A DNA stretch of 64,000 bases from CANKHA01 sp035699705. GTDB lineage: Bacteria > Pseudomonadota > Alphaproteobacteria > Rhizobiales > Xanthobacteraceae. The stretch is taken from contig DASSPI010000095.1 of assembly GCA_035699705.1 (NCBI GenBank), positions 26,821-90,820 of the forward strand, in the 5' to 3' direction. The translations under genes were made by a program, and so were the position numbers. The notes beneath the pieces are model-generated. The model did no database searches. It saw nothing but the letters and a program-made list of their open reading frames with translations, and was not told where the DNA came from. Of this stretch, positions 40,352 through 48,471 are shown one piece after another; position 1 is the stretch's first letter, and the number at the start of each line of letters is the position of its first letter.

Positions 40352-40717
40352 GGCTTTCGCTTGTCCGGCCGCAACGTTGGCATCCGGGCTGCGTCGGGGG
40401 GCGTTTATGGCTGTCTTCGGCGTGGCGCTGCTGGTGGTCGGCTTCCTCCTGCGGTCGCAGCCGGTGCGCTATTGCCCGCCGGCTTGGGCCTCGTCCTGGT
40501 CGGAATAGGCCTGCTTTATCAACGTCTTCTCTACCGGTCATCCGGTCTGCCGGCTGCGACGGCGGGAACAACCGCTTCCTTGTGAAAACCGCTGCTTCCG
40601 ATTAGGCTCTGGCCTTCGGCTTCCAGCCGCTTGGCGGATGGAACGACAGTCTTTTCAAATAGTTATGGAAGGCCCGGACGGTATCATCGCTCCCGGCGCC
40701 TGCTGCAGGGACCTTTC
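40352..40717. other. 366-base region between SURF1 and thrC
   Basis: Contains the remains of a two-helix small membrane protein with a frame change (40407-40585, listed separately). The final ~130 bases hold no gene I can support; they should contain the thrC start region. Confidence 0.5.
40407..40585 (+). pseudogene. small two-helix membrane protein with an apparent frameshift
   Basis: An ATG at 40407, behind a GGGGGG ribosome-binding site, opens a hydrophobic helix (MAVFGVALLVVGFLLRS) that then meets a stop at 40508. In the neighbouring frame, over the following bases, a second hydrophobic helix (LPAGLGLVLVGIGLLYQRLL) continues to a stop at 40583-40585. Joining the two gives a normal two-helix protein, so a single indel near 40450-40470 probably broke the gene, or the sequence has an error there. 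No family recognised. Confidence 0.4.
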
Positions 40718-42133
40718 GTGCGCTACATTTCCACCCGGGGCGAAGCCCCGCCGCTCGGCTTTGTCGAGGTCATGCTCGCCGGTCTCGCCCGCGACGGCGG
40801 GCTCTATGTGCCGGAATCCTGGCCGCGTCTGAGCGAGCGCACCATCGCCGGTTTCGCCGGCCGCCCTTATGCCGAGGTGGCGGTGGAGGTGATCCGGCCC
40901 TTCGTCGGCGACGCCATTCCGGAGGACAGTCTCGCCCGCATGACGCGCGAGGCCTACGACACCTTCCGTCACCCGGCGACCGTGCCGCTGGTGCAGACCG
41001 GCAGCAACCAATTCGTGCTTGAGCTGTTTCACGGGCCGACCCTGGCGTTCAAGGATCTCGCCATGCAGTTGCTCGCGCGCATGATGGATCATGCCTTGAA
41101 GGCGCGCGGCGAGCGCACCACCATCGTGGTGGCGACTTCCGGCGATACCGGCGGCGCCGCGGTCGAAGCCTTCCGCGGCTGCTCGCAGGCGGATGTGGTG
41201 GTGCTGTATCCGCACGACCGCATTTCCGACGTGCAGCGCCGCATGATGACCAGCGTCACCGACGCCAATGTGCATGTGTTGGCGATCGACGGCACCTTCG
41301 ACGACTGTCAGGCGCTGGTGAAAGGCATGTTCAATCACCACGCCTTTAGCGATCAGGTGCGGCTCTCCGGAGTCAATTCGATCAACTGGGCGCGCATCGT
41401 CGCGCAGGCGGTCTATTACTTCACCGCCGCCGTGACGCTGGGCGCGCCCGCGCGCCAGGTCGCTTTCGCGGTGCCGACGGGTAATTTCGGCGACGTCTAT
41501 GCCGGCTATGTCGCGCATCGCATGGGTCTTCCCGTGCAGCGGCTGGCGATCGCGACCAACGTCAACGATATCCTCGCCCGCACGCTGGCGAGCGGCAGCT
41601 ATGAATTGCGCGACGTGCTGCCGACCACCTCGCCCTCGATGGACATCCAGGTGTCGTCGAATTTCGAACGGCTGCTGTTCGAGGCCTATGGGCGCGACGC
41701 GCACACCGTGCGCTCGCTGATGGGCTCGCTGGCGCAATCGCGGCGGTTTTCCCTGTCGGTCGGCGCGTTGTCGGAAATCCGCAGCCTGTTCACCGCCGAC
41801 CGCGCCGACGAGGAGGAGACGGCCGCCACCATCCGGACGCTATTGAAGGAAACCGGATACTGCATAGATCCGCACACGGCCGTGGGCGTCGCGGTAGCGG
41901 AAAAGGAAACCCGCGATCCGGCGGTGCCCATGGTCGTGCTTTCCACTGCGCATCCGGCCAAATTCCCCGATGCCGTCGAGGCCGCTTGCGGCCAGCGTCC
42001 CGCGCTGCCCGATTGGCTCGCCGATCTTGCCGAGCGGCCCGAGCGCGTCACCCGGCTGCCCGCCGATCAGGCGGCGGTCGAACGTTTTATTGTCGCGGCC
42101 AGTCGAGCCGCGCGCGAAGGAGCAGCTGCATGA
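40718..42133 (+). CDS. thrC: threonine synthase
   Basis: A 471-residue PLP enzyme converting O-phosphohomoserine to threonine. It begins with the conserved VRYISTRGEAPPLGFVEV from a GTG at 40718; the PLP lysine is Lys112 in GPTLAFKDLAMQ, and TSGDTGGAAVEAF and SGVNSINWARIVAQ are the phosphate- and cofactor-binding segments. The ~470-residue length is the proteobacterial long form. Its stop overlaps the ATG of the M16 peptidase by four bases. Confidence 0.96.
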   Translation: MRYISTRGEAPPLGFVEVMLAGLARDGGLYVPESWPRLSERTIAGFAGRPYAEVAVEVIRPFVGDAIPEDSLARMTREAYDTFRHPATVPLVQTGSNQFVLELFHGPTLAFKDLAMQLLARMMDHALKARGERTTIVVATSGDTGGAAVEAFRGCSQADVVVLYPHDRISDVQRRMMTSVTDANVHVLAIDGTFDDCQALVKGMFNHHAFSDQVRLSGVNSINWARIVAQAVYYFTAAVTLGAPARQVAFAVPTGNFGDVYAGYVAHRMGLPVQRLAIATNVNDILARTLASGSYELRDVLPTTSPSMDIQVSSNFERLLFEAYGRDAHTVRSLMGSLAQSRRFSLSVGALSEIRSLFTADRADEEETAATIRTLLKETGYCIDPHTAVGVAVAEKETRDPAVPMVVLSTAHPAKFPDAVEAACGQRPALPDWLADLAERPERVTRLPADQAAVERFIVAASRAAREGAAA

Positions 42134-43401
42134 GTGTCGAAGTCACGCGTCTTCCGTCCGGTCTTGTAATCGTGACCGATGCCATGCCGCATCTGGAAAC
42201 GGCCTCGCTCGGTGTCTGGGTCGGCTCCGGCAGCCGCGACGAACAGCCGGATGAGCACGGGATTTCCCACCTGCTTGAGCATATGGCGTTCAAGGGCACC
42301 TCGCGCCGCAGCGCGCGGGAGATCGCCGAGGAGATCGAGGCGGTCGGCGGCGACCTCAATGCCGCCACCAGCGCGGAAAATACCGCCTATTATGCAAGGG
42401 TGCTGAAGGCCGACGTGCCGCTGGCGCTGGACGTGCTCTCCGACATTCTGGCCGACCCGACTTTCGATCCGACCGAGCTCAAGCGCGAGCAGCATGTCAT
42501 CGTGCAGGAGATCGGCGCGAGCGAGGACACGCCCGACGACATCGTGTTCGATTATCTGCAGGCCAAAGCTTTTCCGAAACAGCCGCTCGGCCGCTCGATT
42601 CTCGGCACGCCGGAAACGGTGCGCTCGTTCGAGCCTGCGCGCCTGCGCGCCTATCTCGCGCGCAACTATAAGGCTCCCGACATGGTGGTGGCGGCGGCCG
42701 GCGCCATCGATCACGCCGCGGTGGTACAGGAAGTCGCGCGCCGCTTCGCAAGCTTTAACGGGCCGGCCGCGCCGGTCCCCGAGCTGGCGCGATTCGGCGG
42801 CGGCACGCATATCGAGAAGCGCGAGCTGGAGCAGGTGCATCTGACCATGGCGCTGCGGGGGCTGCCGCAGCGCGACCCCGAGCTCTACAGCCTGCAGGTG
42901 TTCAACAGCGCGCTCGGTGGCGGCATGTCGTCGCGCCTGTTTCAGGAAGTGCGCGAGAACCGCGGCCTCTGCTACTCGATCTATTCCTTCCACGTTTCCT
43001 ATCAGGACACCGGCATGTTCACGCTCTATAGCGGCACGGCGGAGGCTGATGCGCCGGAATTGATGCGCGTGGTGGTCGACCAGATCGCGCAGGCTTCGGA
43101 AAACCTTACTGAGGCGGAAGTCGCCCGCGCCAAGGCGCAGATGAAAGCAGGACTGCTGATGGCGCTGGAAAGCTCGCGTTCGCGGGCCGAGCAATTGGCG
43201 CGACAGATGCTTGCCTATGGCCGGCCGATCCCGCTGAGCGAGCTGGTCGGCAAGATCGAAGCCGTGACGGTGGAAAGCGCCCGCGCGGCCGGCCGCGCGC
43301 TGATCGCCGGCAGCCAGCCTGCGGTTGCCGCGCTTGGTCCCGGCGCCGGTCTGGAGACGGCGGCGAACATCGCCGCCAGCTTGCATCGTCAGGCGGCCTG
43401 A
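42130..43401 (+). CDS. M16 family zinc peptidase (mitochondrial-processing-peptidase-like)
   Basis: A 423-residue insulinase-family peptidase. The inverted zinc motif is HLLEH (His47, Glu50, His51) in GISHLLEHMAFKGT and the distal glutamate lies in LKREQHVIVQEI. The C-terminal half carries ALGGGMSSRLFQEVREN and GLCYSIYSF, conserved in MPP-beta-like proteins. It is a soluble cytoplasmic or periplasmic protease of unknown substrate; no signal peptide is seen. It follows thrC with a 4-base overlap, the usual alphaproteobacterial arrangement, and precedes a GNAT gene by 14 bases. Confidence 0.95.
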   Translation: MSVEVTRLPSGLVIVTDAMPHLETASLGVWVGSGSRDEQPDEHGISHLLEHMAFKGTSRRSAREIAEEIEAVGGDLNAATSAENTAYYARVLKADVPLALDVLSDILADPTFDPTELKREQHVIVQEIGASEDTPDDIVFDYLQAKAFPKQPLGRSILGTPETVRSFEPARLRAYLARNYKAPDMVVAAAGAIDHAAVVQEVARRFASFNGPAAPVPELARFGGGTHIEKRELEQVHLTMALRGLPQRDPELYSLQVFNSALGGGMSSRLFQEVRENRGLCYSIYSFHVSYQDTGMFTLYSGTAEADAPELMRVVVDQIAQASENLTEAEVARAKAQMKAGLLMALESSRSRAEQLARQMLAYGRPIPLSELVGKIEAVTVESARAAGRALIAGSQPAVAALGPGAGLETAANIAASLHRQAA

Positions 43402-43415
43402 CCGCCCATGCTTTC

Positions 43416-44015
43416 ATGACGTTCTTTCGCGCCGTCAGCTTCACCGAACCAGCGCTCACTGTTACGGGCGACAAGGTAAGCTTGCGCTTTCCGCAGATGT
43501 CGGATTTCGAGGAATGGGCGGCGCTGCGCCAGGCGAGCCGCGCATTTCTGGTGCCGTGGGAGCCGACCTGGCCGGCGGATGATTTGAGCCGCGCCTCTTT
43601 CCGCCGCCGCTTGAAACGTTATGCCGAGGATCAGCGCAATGACCTCGCCTATCCCTATTTCATCTTCCGCAACGAGGATCAGAAGCTGGTCGGCGGCTTG
43701 ACCATCACCAATATCCGCCGCGGGGTCGCGCAGGCGGGCAGTCTCGGTTACTGGATGGGCGCGGCCTATGCCCGCCAAGGCTATATGACCGCGGCGGTGC
43801 GGGTATTGGTGCCTTTCGCCTTCTCCACCTTGAAGCTGCACCGCCTCGAGGCGGCCTGCATTCCGGAGAATACCGCGTCGGTGCGGCTGCTGGAGAAGAC
43901 CGGCTTCGTCCGCGAGGGTTACGCGCGGGAATACCTGTGCATCAACGGCATCTGGCAGGACCATCTGCTGTACGCTCAGGTGCGGCCTGAAGACCGGTCT
44001 CTGTTCCGCTTTTAA
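43416..44015 (+). CDS. GNAT family N-acetyltransferase (RimJ-like)
   Basis: A 199-residue acetyltransferase of the RimJ/RimL type. The acetyl-CoA site is in GYWMGAAYARQGYMTAAVRVLVPF, and the later segment HRLEAACIPENTASVRLLEKTGF with FVREGYAREYLCINGIWQDH is the family hallmark of ribosomal-protein or small-molecule N-acetyltransferases. Substrate unknown. It is the last gene of the thrC cluster; an inverted repeat starting at its stop codon may end the transcript. Confidence 0.9.
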   Translation: MTFFRAVSFTEPALTVTGDKVSLRFPQMSDFEEWAALRQASRAFLVPWEPTWPADDLSRASFRRRLKRYAEDQRNDLAYPYFIFRNEDQKLVGGLTITNIRRGVAQAGSLGYWMGAAYARQGYMTAAVRVLVPFAFSTLKLHRLEAACIPENTASVRLLEKTGFVREGYAREYLCINGIWQDHLLYAQVRPEDRSLFRF

Positions 44016-44048
44016 CCATGGGGAAGCGGCCTTGGGCTCGCCATGGTT
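44014..44048 (+). terminator. possible transcript-end hairpin after the GNAT gene
   Basis: AACCATGG (44014-44021), overlapping the stop codon, pairs with CCATGGTT (44041-44048) around a 19-base loop and is followed by TTGATTGATATAA. The T-tract is weak, so termination is only possible. Confidence 0.35.
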
Positions 44049-44090
44049 TGATTGATATAAACCTGCCTGACGGGGGTTGGGGCCTGAGAC

Positions 44091-44798
44091 ATGCGTATCG
44101 CTGAATTTGAATCGATCGTTCGCCGCCGTGCCGCAGGGCTTGCCGCATTGACGCTGGCCTTGCTGGCGGCTGGCTGCTCGAGTGACCGGATTTTCGGGCC
44201 CGAGCAAAGCTCCGCTTCGGCTTCGGCCGGTCAGAGCTCGCCTTCCACGATGTCGCAGCTGAAGGACATCATTCTGCGCAAACCGCCGGAACCGACGCCG
44301 GGTGAAAAACAGGCGGCGGTCAGCAATATCGCGGAAACGATTTGCCCGCCGGTGGATGTGCGTGCGGGGGCTTCCACCTTGACCGTGCCGCCCGGCAGCT
44401 CGGACGCTTTCGCGCTGCGTTATCAAGGGTCGATCGGCGAGCTGGCGCGCGAATGCAACGTCTCCGGCGGCATCATGCGCATGAAAGTCGGCATCGAGGG
44501 CCGCGTGCTGGTCGGCCCGGCGGGCGGGCCCGGCCAACTCGACGTGCCGCTGCGCTACGCGGTGGTCAGGGAAGGCCCGGAGCCCAAGACGGTGGTCTCG
44601 AAATTCTCCAAGATCCAGGTCGCGATCCCGGAAGGCCGATCCAACGTCCTATTCAGTCATGTCGATAACGACATCGCTTTTCCGATGCCGCCCGGCCTCG
44701 ATATCGAGGCGTATGTGGTCTATGTCGGATTCGATCCGATCGGCGACAAGCAACAGCCGGCCAAGAAACCGCCGGCGAGATCCGCGCCGCGCCGCTGA
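44091..44798 (+). CDS. lipoprotein of unknown function
   Basis: A 235-residue protein with a lipoprotein signal: basic start, hydrophobic GLAALTLALLAAG and lipobox LAAGC (Cys near residue 28). After a Ser/Ala-rich linker, a conserved-looking domain runs from about residue 60 (AVSNIAETICPPVDVRAGASTL) through FALRYQGSIGELARECNVSGGIMRMKVG to KTVVSKFSKIQVAIPEG, ending in a Lys/Arg/Pro tail. I recognise a Rhizobiales-type hypothetical envelope protein but no function. It stands alone, convergent with the HAD gene. Confidence 0.85.
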   Translation: MRIAEFESIVRRRAAGLAALTLALLAAGCSSDRIFGPEQSSASASAGQSSPSTMSQLKDIILRKPPEPTPGEKQAAVSNIAETICPPVDVRAGASTLTVPPGSSDAFALRYQGSIGELARECNVSGGIMRMKVGIEGRVLVGPAGGPGQLDVPLRYAVVREGPEPKTVVSKFSKIQVAIPEGRSNVLFSHVDNDIAFPMPPGLDIEAYVVYVGFDPIGDKQQPAKKPPARSAPRR

Positions 44799-44823
44799 TT
44801 TCCGAAAAGTGAGATAGAGTCGC

Positions 44824-45477
44824 CTACCAGCCGCGCAACGCGACGACGGTGCTCTTCAACTGGCGCATGTCGGCAATCAGCGTGCGCGCGCCCGCCGCCA
44901 TGAGATTGGCGCCGACGCTGGCGTCCGCAGCGCTGCCGACAAAGCCGATCGGCGTCATCCCGGCGGCATAAGCGGCGGCGACGCCGGCGGCGGAATCTTC
45001 CACCACGATGCAATCGCGCGGCTGCACGCCCATCCTCGCAGCGGCATGCAGCAGCAAGTCCGGCGCAGGCTTGCCATGCGGCACTTCGCTCGCAGAAAAG
45101 ATGCCGCGTTCGAAGAAGCGCATCAGGCCGGTGGTCTCCAGGCTGACGAGAATGCGGTCGTGGGTGGAGGAGGAGGCTACGCATTTCGGTCCGCGCAGCC
45201 AGGTCAGGGCATAAGCGACGTGGGGCGTTGCGCGCAGCTCGACGCGGAAGCGGCGGAGCGTCGCCGCTGTGAGCAGGGTGCCAAAATTGACGGGCAGCTT
45301 GCGGCGTGTCGCCGCTTCCACCGCGGCCAGCATGTCGGCGCTGCGGCGCCCGGTGAAATACCGGGCGATGATTTCCGGCGTCAGCGGAAAACCGGCGCGG
45401 GTGAATTCCTCCGCTGCAACGGCGGCTGCGATCGGCTCGCTGTCTACGAGTACGCCATTACAATCGAAGATGACCAT
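44824..45477 (-). CDS. HAD family hydrolase with altered DxD motif
   Basis: A 217-residue haloacid-dehalogenase-fold protein, phosphatase/phosphoglucomutase-like subgroup. Motif I is VIFDCNGVLVDSE with Asp5 as nucleophile; the usual second aspartate (general acid) is Asn7. Motif II is SSSTHDR, motif III Lys in HGKPAPDLLL, and motif IV EDSAAGVAAAYAAGM. The D-to-N change should slow or alter phosphoryl transfer, so the activity may differ from its relatives. A cap domain occupies about residues 15-80. No operon partner. Confidence 0.88.
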   Translation of the reverse strand: MVIFDCNGVLVDSEPIAAAVAAEEFTRAGFPLTPEIIARYFTGRRSADMLAAVEAATRRKLPVNFGTLLTAATLRRFRVELRATPHVAYALTWLRGPKCVASSSTHDRILVSLETTGLMRFFERGIFSASEVPHGKPAPDLLLHAAARMGVQPRDCIVVEDSAAGVAAAYAAGMTPIGFVGSAADASVGANLMAAGARTLIADMRQLKSTVVALRGW

Positions 45478-45712
45478 CGGTCCCCCCGATGCTCGGCTGG
45501 CTCACGCCGTCGCTGGTCGATTTCGACGAATCGCTTGCGAATCATAGAGGACGCGAATCGCTAGTCAAAGGTTCGTGTACGAAAGCGGGTTGTGCATAAC
45601 TGCAGGGACGCAAGCCCGTCTGGGCATTTATCACCAACTGGCTGGTATCCAGGCGGCGGGACTCTGCCTTGGGGAGCGTCAAGGGCTTCGTGGAGCGCCA
45701 GCGCGCGTTTCC

Positions 45713-45739
45713 CCTCACCCCGCCAGAACGGGGGCGAGG
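45713..45739 (-). terminator. hairpin downstream of the F0 operon
   Basis: CCTCACCCC (45713-45721) and GGGGCGAGG (45731-45739) pair along the stem with one non-Watson-Crick position. On the plus strand that position is A-C; in minus-strand RNA it is G-U, so the hairpin is only fully paired in the minus-strand transcript, which is the direction of the atp genes. No long U-run follows. The sequence also fits the CCTCACCCC repeat type. Confidence 0.45.
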
Positions 45740-45769
45740 AAAAACGGTCTTCAGGGTCAGGTTCGCCCG

Positions 45770-46252
45770 TTAATTCAGCTTGTTCTTGACGTCTTCGATG
45801 CCGCTGGCAAGCAGGTCTTCCGCCACCTTGCCCTTGGCGGCGTCCTTCAGGATCTGCTCGGCCGCGGTGACGGCCGCATCGGCGGCGGCGGCGCGCACGT
45901 CCGCCAGCGCCTGGCTCTCGGCCTGGGCGATCTTGGCTTCCGCCATCTTGGTGCGGCGGGCGACGAATTCATTCATTTTCGCCTCGGCCTCGAGCGTCAT
46001 ACGCTCGGCGTCCGCCTTGGCATTGGTCAGGATGGCCGCGGCTTCGCCTTCGGCCTCTTTCTGCTTCTGGTGATAATGCGCGAGCAGGCTCTGCGCTTCC
46101 TCGCGCAGCCGCCTTGCCTCATCCAGTTCGGCCTTGATGCGGTCGCGGCGATGGTCGAGCGCTTCCGCGATCTTCTTGTGCACGCCGACATAGACGAGGA
46201 TGCCAATGAAGATGAAGAAGGAAGCGGCAACCCAGAATTCAGCGTCGAGCAT
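45770..46252 (-). CDS. atpF: ATP synthase F0 subunit b
   Basis: A 160-residue peripheral-stalk subunit: one N-terminal membrane helix (AEFWVAASFFIFIGILVYVGV) and a long charged coiled coil (EALDHRRDRIKAELDEARRLREEA...). It links F0 to F1. In Rhizobiales the F0 genes are in an operon separate from F1, as here (order I, B, E, b', b). It starts nine bases after the b' stop and is the last gene of the operon. Confidence 0.95.
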   Translation of the reverse strand: MLDAEFWVAASFFIFIGILVYVGVHKKIAEALDHRRDRIKAELDEARRLREEAQSLLAHYHQKQKEAEGEAAAILTNAKADAERMTLEAEAKMNEFVARRTKMAEAKIAQAESQALADVRAAAADAAVTAAEQILKDAAKGKVAEDLLASGIEDVKNKLN

Positions 46253-46261
46253 GATACGTCC

Positions 46262-46795
46262 TCAGCGCTTGAGCGCGTCGCCAACGGCGGCGGCAACGGC
46301 CTGGCCGGATGGCTCGGTGCCGGTCAGCCGGGTCACGATGGCTGCGGCCGCGTCGGTGGCGATGCTGCGCACGTTGCCCATCGCCGCGACCTTGGTTGCG
46401 GCGATGGTTTTCTCGGCCTCGGCGAGTTTGGCGTCGAGCTGTTGCTCGAGCGCCTTGCGCTTGCCGCCGGCTTCCGCCTGCTGCTTCTCGCGGGTGGCAT
46501 TGGCCAAGGCCTGGGCACGCGAGCGCGCATCCGCCAGCGCCTTTTCATAGGCGGCATTGGCGGCATCCGCCGCCGCCTTGAACTGCTGCGCTTCTTCGAG
46601 GTCGTCGGCGATCCGCTTGGCGCGTGCATCGATGATGCCGCCGACACGCGGCAGCAGCAGGCGGGACGCCAGCAGATAGAGCGCGGTGAAGGCAATCGCG
46701 AGCCAGAACAGCTGGGACACGAAGGTTTCCGACTGGAAAGGCGGAAACGGTGCCTTATGGCCGCCGGGCGCCCCGGTTTGCGCAGTCGTAGCCAT
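46262..46795 (-). CDS. atpF': ATP synthase F0 subunit b'
   Basis: A 177-residue paralogue of subunit b, found in photosynthetic and many alphaproteobacteria. The membrane helix is SQLFWLAIAFTALYLLASRLLLP after a ~25-residue Pro/Gly-rich N-terminus, then a coiled coil (KRIADDLEEAQQFKAAADAAN...). It forms a heterodimer with b in the stator. Starts three bases after atpE. Confidence 0.93.
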   Translation of the reverse strand: MATTAQTGAPGGHKAPFPPFQSETFVSQLFWLAIAFTALYLLASRLLLPRVGGIIDARAKRIADDLEEAQQFKAAADAANAAYEKALADARSRAQALANATREKQQAEAGGKRKALEQQLDAKLAEAEKTIAATKVAAMGNVRSIATDAAAAIVTRLTGTEPSGQAVAAAVGDALKR

Positions 46796-46798
46796 CGA

Positions 46799-47026
46799 TC
46801 AGAGCGCGAACAGGAGCAGGAGGGCGATCAGCAGCGAGAAGATGCCCAAGGCCTCGGTCACGGCGAATCCGAAGATCAGGTTGCCGAACTGGCCCTGCGC
46901 GGCCGACGGGTTGCGCACCGCGGCGGCGAGATACTGGCCGAAAATCATGCCGACGCCGACGCCGGCTCCGCCCATGCCGATGCAGGCAATGCCGGCACCA
47001 ATCATCTTTGCAGCAACAGGATCCAT
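46799..47026 (-). CDS. atpE: ATP synthase F0 subunit c
   Basis: A 75-residue double-helix protein forming the rotating c-ring. The first helix has the packing motif GMGGAGVGVGMIFG, the polar loop is RNPSAAQG, and the ion-carrying carboxylate is Glu58 in GFAVTEALGIFSLL. Glu in place of Asp is normal here. It follows atpB after 26 bases. Confidence 0.97.
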   Translation of the reverse strand: MDPVAAKMIGAGIACIGMGGAGVGVGMIFGQYLAAAVRNPSAAQGQFGNLIFGFAVTEALGIFSLLIALLLLFAL

Positions 47027-47052
47027 GAAACACTCCTCAGGGTTTAGATAGG

Positions 47053-47802
47053 TCAGTGACCGGGATGGATGGCGTCATTCAGGTAGATGCAGGTCAGAAT
47101 CGCGAAGACATAGGCCTGCAGGAAAGCAACGAGGAATTCGAGCGCGGTCAGCGCCACCACCAGCGACAGCGGCAGGATGGCGCCGACCACGCCGTGGATG
47201 CCAAGCGCGCTCAACATGACGACGAAGCCGGCGAACACCTTCAGCGTGATATGGCCGGCCAGCATGTTGGCGAACAGACGCACGCTGTGCGAGATCGGCC
47301 GCGACAGGAAGGACAGCACTTCGATGAAGACGATCAGCGGCAGGATGTAGATCGGGATGCCGCTCGGCACGAACAGCCTGAAGAAGCCCAGGCCGTTCTT
47401 CCAGAAGCCGTAGACCAGCACCGTGAAGAACACCAGCAGCGCCAGCGCGACGGTGACAACGATGTGGCTGGTCACGGTGAAGCCGTAGGGCAGCAGGCCC
47501 AGCAGATTCACCGTCAGCACGAAGATGAAAAGCGAGAACACCAGCGGGAAGAACTTCATGCCTTCCTTGCCGGCGGTGCTCTGGATGGTGTTGGCGACGA
47601 ATTCGTAGGAAAGCTCGGCCACCGACTGCGCGCGGCTCGGCACCAGCGCGCGCTGCCGCGTCGGAATCAGCATCAGCGCCGCGGTCGCGAGCAGCGCGAG
47701 CAGCATGAAGAGCGCCGAATTGGTGAAGGCGATCTCGTAGGGGCCGATATAGCCCAGCGAGAAAAGGCGCTTCAGCTCGAATTGATGGATCGGATCGCCC
47801 AT
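47053..47802 (-). CDS. atpB: ATP synthase F0 subunit a
   Basis: A 249-residue membrane stator that carries the proton half-channels. The essential arginine is in SHSVRLFANMLAGHITLK, and the last helix GVVGAILPLSLVVALTALEFLVAFLQAYVFAIL is typical. Five to six membrane helices. It lies 15 bases downstream of atpI. Confidence 0.97.
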   Translation of the reverse strand: MGDPIHQFELKRLFSLGYIGPYEIAFTNSALFMLLALLATAALMLIPTRQRALVPSRAQSVAELSYEFVANTIQSTAGKEGMKFFPLVFSLFIFVLTVNLLGLLPYGFTVTSHIVVTVALALLVFFTVLVYGFWKNGLGFFRLFVPSGIPIYILPLIVFIEVLSFLSRPISHSVRLFANMLAGHITLKVFAGFVVMLSALGIHGVVGAILPLSLVVALTALEFLVAFLQAYVFAILTCIYLNDAIHPGH

Positions 47803-47817
47803 GGCCTTCTTAGCTGC

Positions 47818-48177
47818 CTAATCCGGGGGCCTGGAAGCTTTGGACCCCATGTTCACGCCCGCCGCCCGCATCACGTTGAGCACGCCCGCGGCAAAACCGA
47901 GCAACAGAAATACGATCAGCCCCCAGGGCGAGATGCCGAGCCAGCGGTCGAGCAGCCAACCCAATGCGGCACCGACAAGGACGCCTGCGACAAGCTCGGT
48001 GGAGAGCCGGAAACCGCGCGCCATCGCCGACGGGTCGGCGGTCGAAGAAGCACCGGGGCTTTTGTCGACAGGACGGCCGGTATGTTGACCGAGCCGGTCG
48101 CCGAGACGCTTGAGCCTCGCGGAGAGAGCAGCTTCGTCGGACGGGGAGGTACCGTGATCGCCGTTATCGCGCGTCAT
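47818..48177 (-). CDS. atpI: AtpI/AtpZ family F0 assembly protein
   Basis: A 119-residue protein: a polar N-terminal half (LSARLKRLGDRLGQHTGRP) and two C-terminal transmembrane helices (ELVAGVLVGAALGWLLDRW and GLIVFLLLGFAAGVLNVMRA). AtpI helps assemble the c-ring. I start it at the ATG 48177 instead of an in-frame TTG 90 bases upstream, because a promoter lies in that upstream part. First gene of the F0 operon. Confidence 0.92.
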   Translation of the reverse strand: MTRDNGDHGTSPSDEAALSARLKRLGDRLGQHTGRPVDKSPGASSTADPSAMARGFRLSTELVAGVLVGAALGWLLDRWLGISPWGLIVFLLLGFAAGVLNVMRAAGVNMGSKASRPPD

Positions 48178-48238
48178 TTTTTCAATCCGCGCACATTGCG
48201 GCGCTCGAGGAAGTCCCACGCCCCTCAAAGCCGCGCGG

Positions 48239-48267
48239 ACCATACTGACCGGGTCTGCATGAGTCAA
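48239..48267 (-). promoter_or_regulatory. sigma-70-type promoter of the F0 operon
   Basis: On the minus strand TTGACT (48267-48262) and TATGGT (48244-48239) are separated by exactly 17 bases. The -35 matches five of six consensus bases and the -10 four of six. The transcript would begin about 55 bases upstream of the atpI ATG. Confidence 0.65.
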
Positions 48268-48471
48268 GAATTGGGGCGGCAGTTACAAGGTATTGAATAT
48301 CCACGCAAATTTAGCGTTTTCCCGCGCTCGCAATGCGGCTTTCAGGATCGTGTTGTGCGATACCGCCGCGCGGCAACCATGTCGCAGGAATCGGATCGTT
48401 TTTCCGCCGCGTGCCTGCGATAATCTCCTTGCCGGCCAGCAGATCCGCCGATCCGCGGACGGGGAGAAAAC

